Below are positions 1 to 9,062 of a stretch of 64,000 nt of DNA, in pieces (position 1 is the stretch's first letter; each line of letters starts with the position of its first letter). A program made the position numbers and the translations under genes. The notes beneath the pieces were generated by a model that saw only the letters and a list, made by a program, of their open reading frames with translations, was not told the origin of the DNA and searched no databases. Source of the stretch: an uncultured OM182 clade bacterium (lineage in GTDB: Bacteria; Pseudomonadota; Gammaproteobacteria; Pseudomonadales; Azotimanducaceae); contig CAJJAA010000037.1 in NCBI GenBank assembly GCA_905182025.1, forward strand, positions 48,446 through 112,445, read 5' to 3'.

Positions 1-328
1 CCAAGGTGACGTTTTTCTCTAACCAGTGTGAATGATCCCAACCGATTTTCGCAAGCTGCTCAAATGCTTTTGTTTCTGCAAATATCGATTGGTTTTCATA
101 GACGGTGACACCACCGCTCGCGAACCTGACATGGGGGTAGTTCAGTGTTGCTGACCACGCAGTCGGATTCTTTGCATTGAAATGCAGCATGAACTCATCC
201 AGCGCTGCCATCGCAGAGGCGACTGATGCCGCAATTTCAGGGTCGTTGTGTGTGTCAGCTCTTGCTTGCTGGTTGGTAAACAAGAGGAAAACGGTGATCA
301 CCAAGATGATCGTTTTCTGAATGAACAT
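1..328 (-). CDS. Secreted hypothetical protein, 3' end cut by window edge
   Basis: Reading leftwards from an ATG at 328 with an AGGAG ribosome site at 336-340, an open frame runs off the window edge (109 codons visible). The first ~23 residues form a signal peptide: a short polar start, the hydrophobic run ILVITVFLLF, then a likely cut after QARA. The mature part (AMAALDEFMLHFN, TAWSATLNYPHVRFASG) resembles NTF2-like or ketosteroid-isomerase-like folds, a low-certainty guess. It is the last visible member of the minus-strand run 3355 to 1 and starts 89 bp after the preceding gene stops. Confidence 0.75.
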   Translation of the reverse strand, partial: MFIQKTIILVITVFLLFTNQQARADTHNDPEIAASVASAMAALDEFMLHFNAKNPTAWSATLNYPHVRFASGGVTVYENQSIFAETKAFEQLAKIGWDHSHWLEKNVTL

Positions 329-417
329 ACTCAATCTCCTTTAAACGCAGGTAAGTGAAGCGTCGTGTTGATAGTCTAATTTTAGTGGCAGTCTATAAAA
401 AATATCAAAAGAATATT

Positions 418-1551
418 TTAAGATTTATCAACGTAGCCATCGAAGAAACTTTTAAACCCGGCGGGTTCATAGGGGCCAACAACAATTTGCTCGAGCACCC
501 CAATGCCGGTTTTATCGCCATCAGTTGCGATGACAACTTGTTGGGTGTGAAGATGCTCTGGGGCAAGGTTGTCCAGCTGGCGTGGATCAAAAGATTCATG
601 ACCGGTCGCCAACTCGCCCTTCCACATACCTTGCTTCCATTCAGGGTGTCCGTAGCCGAGCCCCTTCATCATAAATTTCAATATGGGTTTTAGCTTGATC
701 GTTCGAATGCCATCATCCAGATCAATCAGGTCTATTTCAGCACTGGCGGCTAAGCGAGTACCCGGATGATAGGCAATGCGGTGTCGTGCGGTGAGCTTGC
801 GATCAACCAACCCATCTTCCACACCCGGAATGTCTGCTTCTGTTTCATACAAAGGTGCTTCTAGCCCTTCCCGAACCAGTGGCTCACCGCGCTGACCATC
901 AAAAAATATCGCGTGGGAAACATGGTCATCCCAAAATAAGGGTGCCCATACAAAACATATCCCCTTTGGCGTGTTGGGTGCGCCGCCGGCTTCTGCTTCA
1001 CCGACGCCCCTGACGCCCCATGATCTATCTTTCGTGCCAAGACAAGTCGTTTCGTCGACATGAATGACACCGTCTGGGTGCGTGATGATGCCGCTCCAGC
1101 GACCAAATTGATCAAAGCGTGTTGCATCCATGGTGCGGCGATTACCGGATAGTAGCGTTTGACGCGCTTCCTGAATGCCCGCTGTTCGAGCGGAGAAAAT
1201 AAGCTCGCAGGTGATGCCGCTCTCATTGTCCTGTAGCGTTACCTTGGCGCGTCGCATCGGTTCGATGATTTCTATTTTAAACGGTCCCACTGACATGTCG
1301 GTGCGTTCATCCGGCGCGCGTCGCGAGCCATAAAAACAATGTTGTCGTTGCTCCGGCTGAACGACACTAAAAGAGCAGTCCATGATGCCTCGGTGAGGAT
1401 AAATCGCCATGCCGATACCAAAGTAATAGGAGCCATCAGCAGCGTAGCCATTGAACCATGTTCGATCATAAACGTTGCGATCGCTTGTGGCAGGGTGCGC
1501 GATGGGTTCGGGGGTTTGGTGAATCGGATAGTCGTCGAGCTTATTTAACAT
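418..1551 (-). CDS. Conserved hypothetical protein (DUF7064/DUF7065-like)
   Basis: A 377-residue protein if read from the ATG at 1551; a TTG 12 bases upstream is the alternative start. There is no signal peptide or membrane segment. The sequence is rich in beta-strand-like stretches with many Trp, Gly and His residues (RTWFNGYAADGSYYFGIG near the start, KDRSWGVRG mid-protein, HPEWKQGMWKGEL near the end). This resembles uncharacterised lipocalin- or CrtC-like proteins often met beside steroid or terpenoid catabolic genes. I do not recognise a defined reaction. It lies 92 bp downstream of the LanC-like gene on the same strand, so joint transcription is likely. Confidence 0.8.
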   Translation of the reverse strand: MLNKLDDYPIHQTPEPIAHPATSDRNVYDRTWFNGYAADGSYYFGIGMAIYPHRGIMDCSFSVVQPEQRQHCFYGSRRAPDERTDMSVGPFKIEIIEPMRRAKVTLQDNESGITCELIFSARTAGIQEARQTLLSGNRRTMDATRFDQFGRWSGIITHPDGVIHVDETTCLGTKDRSWGVRGVGEAEAGGAPNTPKGICFVWAPLFWDDHVSHAIFFDGQRGEPLVREGLEAPLYETEADIPGVEDGLVDRKLTARHRIAYHPGTRLAASAEIDLIDLDDGIRTIKLKPILKFMMKGLGYGHPEWKQGMWKGELATGHESFDPRQLDNLAPEHLHTQQVVIATDGDKTGIGVLEQIVVGPYEPAGFKSFFDGYVDKS

Positions 1552-1643
1552 GTCGCGTCTCAATCTAAATGTGAATTACGTTTAACACTTACACGAAAGT
1601 TGAATCTGTTGCCAAATCTAACGATCAAAAGTTGTACGTCTAT

Positions 1644-2972
1644 TTAACCGTAGCTAAAGGGTGAATCAGGCATCGCGAGTTTACAGGGCGTGCCTTGTAT
1701 TACACTGTGCAAATGCAGCAGAAAGCTACCAATACCTGCAGCGCCTTGCATATACCCGGTCTGCCGCTCGGTAAAATCAGGCCTTGAACGATGCTCCGCC
1801 TGGGCCCAAGAGATACTTTGATCAGCTGAAGCTGAAGAGTGTTCAGCCGATACCAAATGTTTGGCAATACGATTAGCAAATGCCAAATAGCGTTCGTCTT
1901 TAGTTTCATCATAGAGGTACAAGGCATAGTCTCCAATACCTGCATCACCGCAGCATTGTCCGTAATTATTCCATAGCCCTTTGCTGCGCTCTTCAGGCGC
2001 GCCGGTGCTTACGAGGCCTTCAAAATTGTCGATGAGCCAACGCTGCCAACGATCATCTTCCGTGATCTTGTGCAGCAGATGCATGAACCGTCCTGTGCCT
2101 GCGGGTCCGTGGCAAACACCTAGATAGAAGGTGGATGCGGGCTGTTGTTCTTCGGTGTGACAAACTAAAAAGCCCTTCGATTGTTCATGAACGCGTGTCT
2201 TTACGTACTCTGCGGCAGACACAGCTGCCTGAAGATATGCTTCATTGTTCGTTTCCCGGTAGAGATCAGCGAGAAAATAGCCGACACCTGCGCCGCCGTG
2301 AGCAAAGTTGGGCGCGGTAAATGGAAAGGGCATATCTGTCATCATCAACCAACGAAGGCCATCGGGTGTTTGCTGTGCAACCTCGAGCAACCGGTCGGCA
2401 GTTTTTATGGCTAGCGGCAGTGCATCATCGCTGAGCCCTTGCCGATGTGCATAAAGATAGATAATACCTGCGCCGGCCGCGCCGACGGAGAGGTCTATGA
2501 CTTCGCGCTCGCCCGTGATGCCGGTGATATCAGAGAAGGGTACGGGTTCAATCCAGCCAATGCCCTTACCGATATTCGTCGCCTGTGCTGTCATTCTCGA
2601 CAGCGCTGTTAGTGCGCCGCGTTTGAATTTTTCCTGCTTCGTCGCTTTGTACAATTCGTTGAGCACATAGACATAGCTAGGCCAACCACTGTAAATACCA
2701 ATGGTTATAAATTCTTCAGCAGTCGCTTTTTCGTTAATGTAGTGCAGCAATTCTTCACCCGCCTGCGAGGCTATTTCCAAGTGTTGATCGTCGGCGCTGA
2801 AACTGTAAAGTTCCAGGTAGAACGTCAACACGCCGGCGCTGCCATGGTAGAAGGAATGGGTTGGCTTACCGTCGGGCACACGGTTCCAAGTGATGCCGTG
2901 ACTGGTTTTAACCTGATTGTCACAGAGGAAGCGCTCGGTATGTTGAACGCTTGATAGATAGTCAGTCATGGC
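1644..2972 (-). CDS. LanC-like cyclase family protein with CCG zinc motif
   Basis: A 442-residue protein with the repeating Gly-rich signatures of the lanthionine synthetase C fold: HGSAGV (~42), AHGGAGVG (~223), CHGPAG (~286), CCGDAGIG (~339) and QGAAGIG (~409). In NisC the zinc is held by Cys, Cys and His. Here the matching residues are Cys286, Cys339 and Cys340, a three-Cys set like the CCG motif of ProcM-type lanthipeptide synthetases. His224 fits the catalytic His region. No dehydratase domain is fused or adjacent, so it may act on another thiol substrate, as eukaryotic LANCL proteins do. I chose the ATG at 2972; a GTG at 3023 would add 17 residues. Confidence 0.85.
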   Translation of the reverse strand, partial: AMTDYLSSVQHTERFLCDNQVKTSHGITWNRVPDGKPTHSFYHGSAGVLTFYLELYSFSADDQHLEIASQAGEELLHYINEKATAEEFITIGIYSGWPSYVYVLNELYKATKQEKFKRGALTALSRMTAQATNIGKGIGWIEPVPFSDITGITGEREVIDLSVGAAGAGIIYLYAHRQGLSDDALPLAIKTADRLLEVAQQTPDGLRWLMMTDMPFPFTAPNFAHGGAGVGYFLADLYRETNNEAYLQAAVSAAEYVKTRVHEQSKGFLVCHTEEQQPASTFYLGVCHGPAGTGRFMHLLHKITEDDRWQRWLIDNFEGLVSTGAPEERSKGLWNNYGQCCGDAGIGDYALYLYDETKDERYLAFANRIAKHLVSAEHSSASADQSISWAQAEHRSRPDFTERQTGYMQGAAGIGSFLLHLHSVIQGTPCKLAMPDSPFSYG

Positions 2973-3061
2973 ACGATTCCGTAAAAACAGATCTCTTGAC
3001 CATAACGCGCCAGGCGCAGGCACTCAAGGCAAACCGCGCCGACGATCGACGTGGGAATAAA

Positions 3062-3355
3062 CTAGCCTTCGTTATCGTTGTGATCTTTATTGCCACGAAC
3101 GCCGTCTCTCACTTCTTCCTGCTTGCATTCGCGCTTGTCTTGTCCGGTGCGGCCTTCTTCTTGACGGCAATCTCGCTTGTCATGACGTTCATCGGAGCGG
3201 CCCCTTTCTTGTCGACGATCCTGACGGTCATCGCTTGCCGCAAGTTGGACAAAATCAGTGTTTGTGTTTGTTACGGCGAACGGGTTCGCCGCATAAGAAC
3301 CGATTGATAGCAGTGAGATCAGTACACCAATCACGATTTCCATTTTCAATGTCAT
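3062..3355 (-). CDS. Small secreted, highly charged protein
   Basis: About 97 residues from the ATG at 3355, which has GGAGG five bases upstream (an ATG at 3367 is less well placed). Residues 1-22 are a signal peptide (EIVIGVLISLLSIGSYA). The mature part is almost entirely Asp, Arg, Glu, Gln and Lys with two Cys in near-repeats, KRDCRQEEG and KRECKQEEV. Similar short Arg/Asp-rich secreted proteins are common in marine proteobacteria without known function. It lies 89 bp upstream of the LanC-like gene on the same strand. Whether it is a substrate of that enzyme is unknown. Confidence 0.65.
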   Translation of the reverse strand: MTLKMEIVIGVLISLLSIGSYAANPFAVTNTNTDFVQLAASDDRQDRRQERGRSDERHDKRDCRQEEGRTGQDKRECKQEEVRDGVRGNKDHNDNEG

Positions 3356-3590
3356 CCTACCCTCCATGATAATTTTTGCATTCGAGATAATTGTCGTTAG
3401 ATTTAGCGCATTAGTAAAGTGCTGCGGTTTTATCGTTAGATTTGATCTTGAGGGTCCAATCGGCTTAATTTCACAATGGCGCGTCTACCCTTAAGGGAGT
3501 ATTCTGCTAAGCGCTATGACGGCTAACGGGTAGCATGGAACCCGGAATTCGTAGGCATAAACGCAACAAATAAATTGGGAGAAGGTGAGC

Positions 3591-4706
3591 ATGACAAGCG
3601 CCGACATGTCGAGTCAGCAGGAAGAATACAATTTGGTTGCCAAAAAATATGCCGAGCGTCTGGTTGAGTTCCGAGTGGCCGCGCAGCAGGCCGCTGGTGG
3701 AGGCGAAAAGCCCGCCGAGGCACTCTTTCCAGCCTTCGATAGAACCGGTTTAGGTGTCGCACGCGAGTACGAACGAATGGGCAATCAACCGGTTTCTGAT
3801 GACTTGCAATCACGTGCCGATGCTTTCGGAGTGAGCTTTGAACATATTGGACTAACCCTTGGGACGGTGCTGCATGGCATTGATTTGAGTAAATCATTGT
3901 CAAATGCGCTGACGAAATTTGTTCGAGACACCTTGTTGGAGCGAAAGGTGATTTTCTTTCGAGATCAAAACTTGTCTGAAGATGAACAGGTGGCCTTTGG
4001 TAGGGCATTTGGCGACCTTGATGCTTTCCCTTTCGGCAAGCCAGGTGCTAACCCCTATATTTTGGAAATTGCTCATGGTCCGCAAAGTCCCGGCACAGAA
4101 AACGGCTGGCACTCAGACGTTACCTGGATGGAAAAACCTTCTTTAGGATCAATTGCACAATGTGTTTCGGTGCCTCCTTATGGCGGCGACACGCTTTTTG
4201 CCGACAGCTACGCAGCTTATCGCGGTTTGCCAGATGGCCTTGCGGAACGACTGCAGCATTTACATGGCATCAATGACTACCAGATATTCCTCATGGGGAG
4301 AGGCGCGGGCCAGCTTCCGGATGATATTGTTGAGGGGTTAAAACAAGAGATTCCCTTCGGCGTCAGTCATCCCTTGTTGCGGACGCATCCTGAGACGGGG
4401 GTCACAGGGCTATACATTCACGGCGGATTTTTAAGACATGACTCGCTCTTCGATATCAGTAGCGGCGAGGCATTATCTGCCGAAGAGTCCAAGCAATTAG
4501 TCGCCGTGCTTTTAAAACAACATGGGCGGCCGGAATATACATGCAGGTTTGAATGGCAGGCGGGTTCAATTGCCTTTTGGGATAACCGCGCGGTTCAACA
4601 TTACGCCGCAAGTGACTATTTTCCCCATCAACGACTATTGCGTAGGGTAACGGTGAGTGGTGATAAGCCGTTTTATGAGCCCGATCCCATTTCTACTAAG
4701 GCCTAA
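3591..4706 (+). CDS. TauD/TfdA family 2-oxoglutarate-dependent dioxygenase
   Basis: A 371-residue protein of the taurine/alpha-ketoglutarate dioxygenase family. The Fe(II) site is visible as the HSD motif in NGWHSDVTW (~170) and the distal His in AVQHYAASDY (~340). The 2-oxoglutarate-binding Arg follows in QRLLRRVTV. These enzymes couple 2-oxoglutarate decarboxylation to hydroxylation; the substrate cannot be read from sequence. The ~80-residue N-terminal extension is longer than in TauD. The ATG at 3591 is chosen because GGGAGAAGG ends just upstream; a GTG at 3585 overlaps that site. A degraded copy of its C-terminal end lies at 19394-19543. Confidence 0.9.
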   Translation: MTSADMSSQQEEYNLVAKKYAERLVEFRVAAQQAAGGGEKPAEALFPAFDRTGLGVAREYERMGNQPVSDDLQSRADAFGVSFEHIGLTLGTVLHGIDLSKSLSNALTKFVRDTLLERKVIFFRDQNLSEDEQVAFGRAFGDLDAFPFGKPGANPYILEIAHGPQSPGTENGWHSDVTWMEKPSLGSIAQCVSVPPYGGDTLFADSYAAYRGLPDGLAERLQHLHGINDYQIFLMGRGAGQLPDDIVEGLKQEIPFGVSHPLLRTHPETGVTGLYIHGGFLRHDSLFDISSGEALSAEESKQLVAVLLKQHGRPEYTCRFEWQAGSIAFWDNRAVQHYAASDYFPHQRLLRRVTVSGDKPFYEPDPISTKA

Positions 4707-4789
4707 TGTCAGAATATCTTTGGTTGACAGCTACGAGCGCACTGCACTGCGTGAAGGCACCGCCAAGCTACGTAAGTAAAATGATGTAA

Positions 4790-5344
4790 TCAACGGCCGC
4801 GCTGACATTCGTTTGTGCTTTCTATCTTACCGCTTGTGGCGGCGATGGCAGCAGCTAAAAAACAGCATCCACCCCCCGTACGACGAGTTTCACAATAGCG
4901 GCTACGACGACACCAATAACCGATGCTACAAACACCACTGGCGCGACGGCTGTCCCCTGCAGCGCGGTATTGTTTTCTATACCTTCACTTCCCGAAGTTT
5001 ATGTAAACCGCGTAAAAGCAGCTTACGAAACGGGCTGCGAATACCTCGGCGACATACAACCAATGGAAGTTTGGTTAACCAGCAACGACGAAACCGAAGC
5101 CCAAGCGTTAAGAAATCAGTGGTGCACTCATCGCCAAGGTAGCGATCCCGGATTTTTAACGCGCGGGTGTGAACGTTCACAAATCGGGGTTGGGCTGGCC
5201 AATTATGTATTTTAATCTGATCTGTACTATAGCGGTCTTAACTACGATCACCATCAACCTAACCTTTCAGCATTCTCAGCTGATAACCCCGACGACTTAT
5301 CGGCAGAGTACGTCACCATTCATGAGGTTTTCTCCTTTTCTTAG
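4790..5344 (+). pseudogene. Decayed lipoprotein gene, with in-frame stops
   Basis: One frame carries protein-like sequence across three stop codons. It starts with a lipobox-like stretch (FYLTACGGDGSS) that has no usable start codon, then a TAA. The segment VNRVKAAYETGCEYLGDI...MEVWLTSNDE follows and ends at TAA 5213-5215. After that come DLYYSGLNYDHHQP and LSAEYVTIHEVFS, before TAG at 5342-5344. Because all pieces share one frame with a plausible order, a degraded secreted lipoprotein is more likely than chance. The ETGCEYLG and IHE segments resemble uncharacterised lipoproteins with a HExxH-like site. No function can be assigned. Confidence 0.5.
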
Positions 5345-5856
5345 CCCTGCGACCTCAAAGACTGCCATCTCAAAATGTTCCAAGTGGTTAATTCAGGTGG
5401 CAGAAAATAGAAGTCCCGCTGACAGCTAGCTTGCAATCCCGCCACGCGAGATCCTGTAATTTCAGGCTCTCCTACACCCTATAAACGGCAATCTCTCAAA
5501 CATTTATAAGAGATTGTCTTCTGTCATCTGTGCTTTTGATGATCAGTCTGCAGCTTGGATTCCCAAAAATTGTTTTGTTGACACTAAGAATATGTTCATA
5601 AGTGTTGGGAAAATAGTGAATCACTAGGCCGCTTCTAAAGCTAAGGTCCGCTGGACAGGATAAATAAGATAGAGTCATCTGAATCCTAACGAAGATGCTT
5701 TTTCCAACTTGGGTAAATACACTGTATATTAAATATCATATGCGATTTTTAGGTAGCAGAACACTGATCGTTAAAGCGAGCATCTATTACTATACGGCTG
5801 CTCGCAATTTTATCTTTACTGCGGTTTCCTCTCTAACAAATTCATAAGGGGCTCTC
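5345..5856. other. Intergenic, no gene recognised
   Basis: No frame with protein-like sequence beyond a few codons was found in these ~510 bp. The base composition is AT-rich. The only structured element noticed is the hairpin at 5776-5805. Confidence 0.5.
5776..5805 (+). terminator. Weak hairpin upstream of the DUF805 gene
   Basis: Arms GCGAGCA (5776-5782) and TGCTCGC (5799-5805) are perfectly complementary around a 16-nt loop, followed by AATTTTATCTTT. It could be a terminator or leader hairpin. The loop is long and the U-tract poor. Confidence 0.3.
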
Positions 5857-6289
5857 ATGGGTGAAATTTTTAGTAACTTCCGGTTTTCCATCCGGAGCGG
5901 GTTCAGGAATTACTTTAACTTTGGTGGAAGAACAAACATCTCAGAGTTTTGGTATTTCATGTCTTTTTCCTTTCTAGCTTACGCTGTGGTTTGGCTTATC
6001 GACGATTTATTCCTACCACCTCTAGTCACTTTAAAAGACCTGCCTTTTGGAAATTTCCTCCCAGGTGGTTATTGGGACGATAAAGTAGGCTTGGCAGTTC
6101 TGGCTTATCGCCCGGTTATGGCGATACCGACTCTTTCAGTTACTGTCAGACGACTACATGATGTCGGTAAGAGTGGGTGGTGGTGTTGGCTTTGGTTCTG
6201 TACCAGTCGTTGGGTGGTTTTGGCTAATACCTTGGTTAACAAGACCAAGTGCTCCAACTGTGGGTATCCATGACGCATTCGTTCCGTAA
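5857..6289 (+). pseudogene. DUF805 family inner-membrane protein, frameshifted
   Basis: From an ATG with AAGGGG upstream, the frame shows DUF805 hallmarks: the N-terminal NYFNFGGRTNISEFWYF, membrane segments, and VRRLHDVGKSGWW (~97-109). The native frame then departs at about 6199 and stops at 6271-6273. Skipping one base at 6199 restores the expected family ending, VPVVGWFWLIPWLTRPS, up to TAA at 6287-6289. The break is therefore a single extra base in an otherwise normal gene. If real, the product lacks its last membrane helix. DUF805 proteins are small membrane proteins of unknown role. Confidence 0.75.
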
Positions 6290-6390
6290 GACCATATGAA
6301 AATGGCAAGGAACATGGGTTGGAGGGCAAAGTGTCTTAACCTCCACCAGTGGCGCTGTCATTATCTGCCTCCCAAAGAAAGTAACATCTC

Positions 6391-7761
6391 ATGAGTACGC
6401 AAAGTGTCCAGGATCAAGAAGCCTCCACTGATGCAATCGAAGGCGCTATTGTTCCTACGTTTTTTAAGTACCTAGTCCCGTCTTTGGTGGGATTAATCGC
6501 CATGACCTCTGCTTCTCTGGTCGATGGTTTTTTCATTGGTAATTACGTTGGCATCGCTGCGCTCGCGGCAGTCAATCTCATCATTCCCATTATGACGATC
6601 CTATTTGGTGTTGGCATGATGTTGTCTATCGGTGGCTCTGTGCGGGGCGGTAAATATTTAGGCGAGGGCAATGTAGAGGCTGCGTCAGCAATTTTCAGCA
6701 AGACGCTCATTTCGCTTGCCATTTATGGGTTTATAGTTATTTCCCTAGGCCTGGTTTTTGAAGAAGAAATATTCACAGGACTAGGGGCGACGCAAGAGCT
6801 TTTTCCCATCATGGGCGAGTACTATCGAATCATCATGCCGTTCTTTCTTGCTCAGTTTGCGATGATAGCCTTGTACTTTTTTATTCGTTTGGACGGCCTT
6901 CCTAACTTAGCTGCTGCGTCCTTAGCCGTCGGCGCAGTAATCAACGTCGCGCTGGATTATCTATTTGTCGCAGTCTATGACTGGGGTTTGACTGGCGCCG
7001 CATTCGCAACTGGCATTTCACAAACCATACCTTTACTGGTGATGCTGTATTACTTTTTTTGGCCAAAACGAAGATTGAAATTCAGTTTCGGGCAAAAAAA
7101 CTGGAAAGAAATTTTTCAGGCCGCCTATAACGGTGTCTCAGAATTCATTAACGAAATCTCTGGCGGAATTATCGCCTTCATCTTCAACTGGATGATGATT
7201 CAGCGTGGCGGCATCGACGGGGTTGCTGCCATTACCGTGGTAAACTATCTCCTAATGCTTGGCTTTATGGTCTTCTTCTCTATCTCAGATACCATTCAAG
7301 TCATGCTGTCACAAAATTTTGGAGCCAGACAAACAAAACGTATAGAAGACTTCTTGAAAACCGCGTCCTGGCTCATTTTATTGGTGAGTGGGATTTTTAT
7401 TACTGCATTGCTCACGTTGAGCGAGCCGCTCATTTTGCTATTCGTGGATGATCAAAGCGGTGAAAAAATGTTGGCAATGGCAACGGAGTTAATGGCGTAC
7501 GTTTGGCCGGTGTTTCTTTTTAGTGGCGCCAACATGCTGATATCGGGTTATCTCACCGCCATACATCTGCCGTTTCAGTCGGGTATAGTAGCACTGTGCC
7601 GCAGTTTGATCCTGCCGGCTGGCTTTTTGTTCTTGCTATACATTGTATCGAGTGACTATCGTTTCGTTGCAGCACTCTCTTTGGCAGAAGGAGTGACCTT
7701 CGTCATCGCTTTTATAATATTTCTCAGGCACACACCTTATAAAGAGGTATTGCCAAATTAA
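6391..7761 (+). CDS. MATE family efflux transporter (MepA-like)
   Basis: A 456-residue polytopic inner-membrane protein with about 12 hydrophobic segments in two homologous halves, the usual length for MATE transporters. N-terminal features LVDGFFIGNYVGIAALAAVN and the second-half match ISDTIQVMLSQNFGA fit the MepA/NorM fold. These proteins export cationic drugs or metabolites using Na+ or H+ gradients; the substrate is unknown. The start ATG at 6391 is preceded only by a weak purine stretch. Its neighbours are a broken DUF805 gene upstream and a non-coding stretch downstream, so it is probably monocistronic. Confidence 0.92.
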   Translation: MSTQSVQDQEASTDAIEGAIVPTFFKYLVPSLVGLIAMTSASLVDGFFIGNYVGIAALAAVNLIIPIMTILFGVGMMLSIGGSVRGGKYLGEGNVEAASAIFSKTLISLAIYGFIVISLGLVFEEEIFTGLGATQELFPIMGEYYRIIMPFFLAQFAMIALYFFIRLDGLPNLAAASLAVGAVINVALDYLFVAVYDWGLTGAAFATGISQTIPLLVMLYYFFWPKRRLKFSFGQKNWKEIFQAAYNGVSEFINEISGGIIAFIFNWMMIQRGGIDGVAAITVVNYLLMLGFMVFFSISDTIQVMLSQNFGARQTKRIEDFLKTASWLILLVSGIFITALLTLSEPLILLFVDDQSGEKMLAMATELMAYVWPVFLFSGANMLISGYLTAIHLPFQSGIVALCRSLILPAGFLFLLYIVSSDYRFVAALSLAEGVTFVIAFIIFLRHTPYKEVLPN

Positions 7762-8228
7762 CTTAACAAGAACTCAAAAACCGACATAATCCCAATCTAA
7801 ACTGTTGTTGCATTATTCCAAGACGCAAAGGAGCGATCTCATCCGCATCCGATGTGGGTTGGAAACACAACGGGATAGTTTATAACTCTGCTATGTCTAA
7901 TTTGCTGTTAATTACTGTCGCGTTGGAATAAACAGGCAGAAACGCGAAAGGCACTTCGTCGTTAGATGTCCCATTGTTGCTTGTTTTGGAAAGCGGTAGT
8001 AAAGAAGGTAGGAGTATCAGCGTAGTTTCTGCCTTTAGTCCTTCTGCGATACGCTGGCCAGTGAGTCATCTACCAGTCCTGCAGGCCATGATCAAGTGGC
8101 GGCGCTCACCAATGCGCTCTATGACATTAGCGATAGCCTGCTATCGGTGCGCGCGAGGCTGTCGTGGTGCCGGGGCTTGGTCGTGACTCTCAAAATTCAT
8201 ATTTGATGTTCAACTGGACTTTCTTAAT
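7762..8228. other. Intergenic, possible unassigned remnant
   Basis: No complete gene is visible. A 53-codon open frame at 8048-8206 without a start codon reads protein-like (DTLASESSTSPAGHDQ, ALTNALYDISDSLLSVR). It may be a piece of a lost gene, but I cannot assign it to a family. Confidence 0.3.
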
Positions 8229-8247
8229 GCGAATGATTATCATTAAG
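8229..8247 (+). promoter_or_regulatory. Fur box
   Basis: The 19-bp stretch centred on AATGATTATCATT (8232-8244) is an uninterrupted palindrome matching 14 of 19 positions of the classical Fur consensus. It lies 28 bp before the start at 8275, a position where Fur-Fe(II) would block transcription. Confidence 0.7.
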
Positions 8248-8274
8248 CTTAACTGTACAGCAAGAGATTAAAAA

Positions 8275-8766
8275 ATGAATCATGAGCCTAAACCGAGTCC
8301 TGACCTCGCAACAACAATAGGCACAACGCCTGAAAATGAGCTGGCCACTGAAGACTTATCCTGTGGTGCACAATTGTTTATATGGAGTCTGCGTCATTGG
8401 CTCGTGGCCATTCGTATGAAACAACCACCTCCCCTTGCAATGCGTGAAGCCTATCTGGTTGCAGGATGTGTAGACGCGACAATACTAGTTGATGAACTGA
8501 TGTGCCTAGTAGGCGTGGCAAGCAAACGGCGCATTGAAATACGTTGTTGTTGCAGGAAAACACTGAGTCAAGACGAGATGTTATTACTGTCGTGTATGCG
8601 ATTACTGCAGCAGGATGAATCTCAGAAAGCAGCCGACTTACTTGGCGCTCTCATGATGCCGGCATTGAGCAGATCAGTCTGTCGAGTCGCCGATCAATAT
8701 CGAGTCTTACTCAAAGAAGCGGGGTTGTCTCTAATTGCACCTGCAAAACTTAAAGTTGTCCTCTAA
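8275..8766 (+). CDS. Probable iron-regulated hypothetical protein
   Basis: A 163-residue soluble protein without signal peptide or membrane segment. Noticeable blocks are LSCGAQLFIWSLRHW (~49-63), a Cys-rich strip IRCCCRKTLSQDE (~129), and an Ala/Leu-rich C-terminal half. Proteins with the same layout occur in other gammaproteobacteria as uncharacterised short proteins. A strong Fur box sits just upstream and a tiny membrane ORF follows 16 bp later, so a role under iron starvation is inferred. The Cys cluster could bind metal, but no known motif proves it. Confidence 0.75.
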   Translation: MNHEPKPSPDLATTIGTTPENELATEDLSCGAQLFIWSLRHWLVAIRMKQPPPLAMREAYLVAGCVDATILVDELMCLVGVASKRRIEIRCCCRKTLSQDEMLLLSCMRLLQQDESQKAADLLGALMMPALSRSVCRVADQYRVLLKEAGLSLIAPAKLKVVL

Positions 8767-8782
8767 ACCTACTGGCGCTTAA

Positions 8783-8884
8783 ATGAATAATCTCATTCTC
8801 CGGTCCATTCAAGTTCTTGGTTTGTTAGTCAAAGTGTTGATCGCAATACTGGCTTATATCTATAGCTGGGTGCTTGTACTTTAA
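8783..8884 (+). CDS. Small single-span membrane protein (33 aa)
   Basis: An ATG at 8783 opens 33 codons, of which about 20 form one hydrophobic helix (VLGLLVKVLIAILAYIYSW). It begins 16 bp after the Fur-box gene on the same strand and so would be co-transcribed. Too short for routine gene calling. The uniform hydrophobicity and tight spacing support it, while no clear ribosome site is seen. Confidence 0.45.
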   Translation: MNNLILRSIQVLGLLVKVLIAILAYIYSWVLVL

Positions 8885-9062
8885 ACCTTCGTTTGCGTCT
8901 CTTCTCTTCTTTTGGGCGTGAGGCGAATAAAGACGCCTTCGAGTATTCGTCTTGCTTTCTCCTGCGTGTAGGACATTTACTGACTAATAAAGCGTGAGCC
9001 AGTACATTCGGGTTATCTGACTTGATAGCTTTATCGAATCAACCAGACGTAAGTTCCGTAAT

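Noticed and set aside
2951..3307. Plus-strand 118-codon frame opposite the small charged secreted protein
   Set aside because: The minus frame has a proper signal peptide, a good ribosome site and operon context; the plus frame overlaps the cyclase start and has none of these.
5716..5745. LexA-like box near ACTGTATATTAAATATCAT
   Set aside because: Only one half-site fits (CTGT); the other half lacks the ACAG arm.
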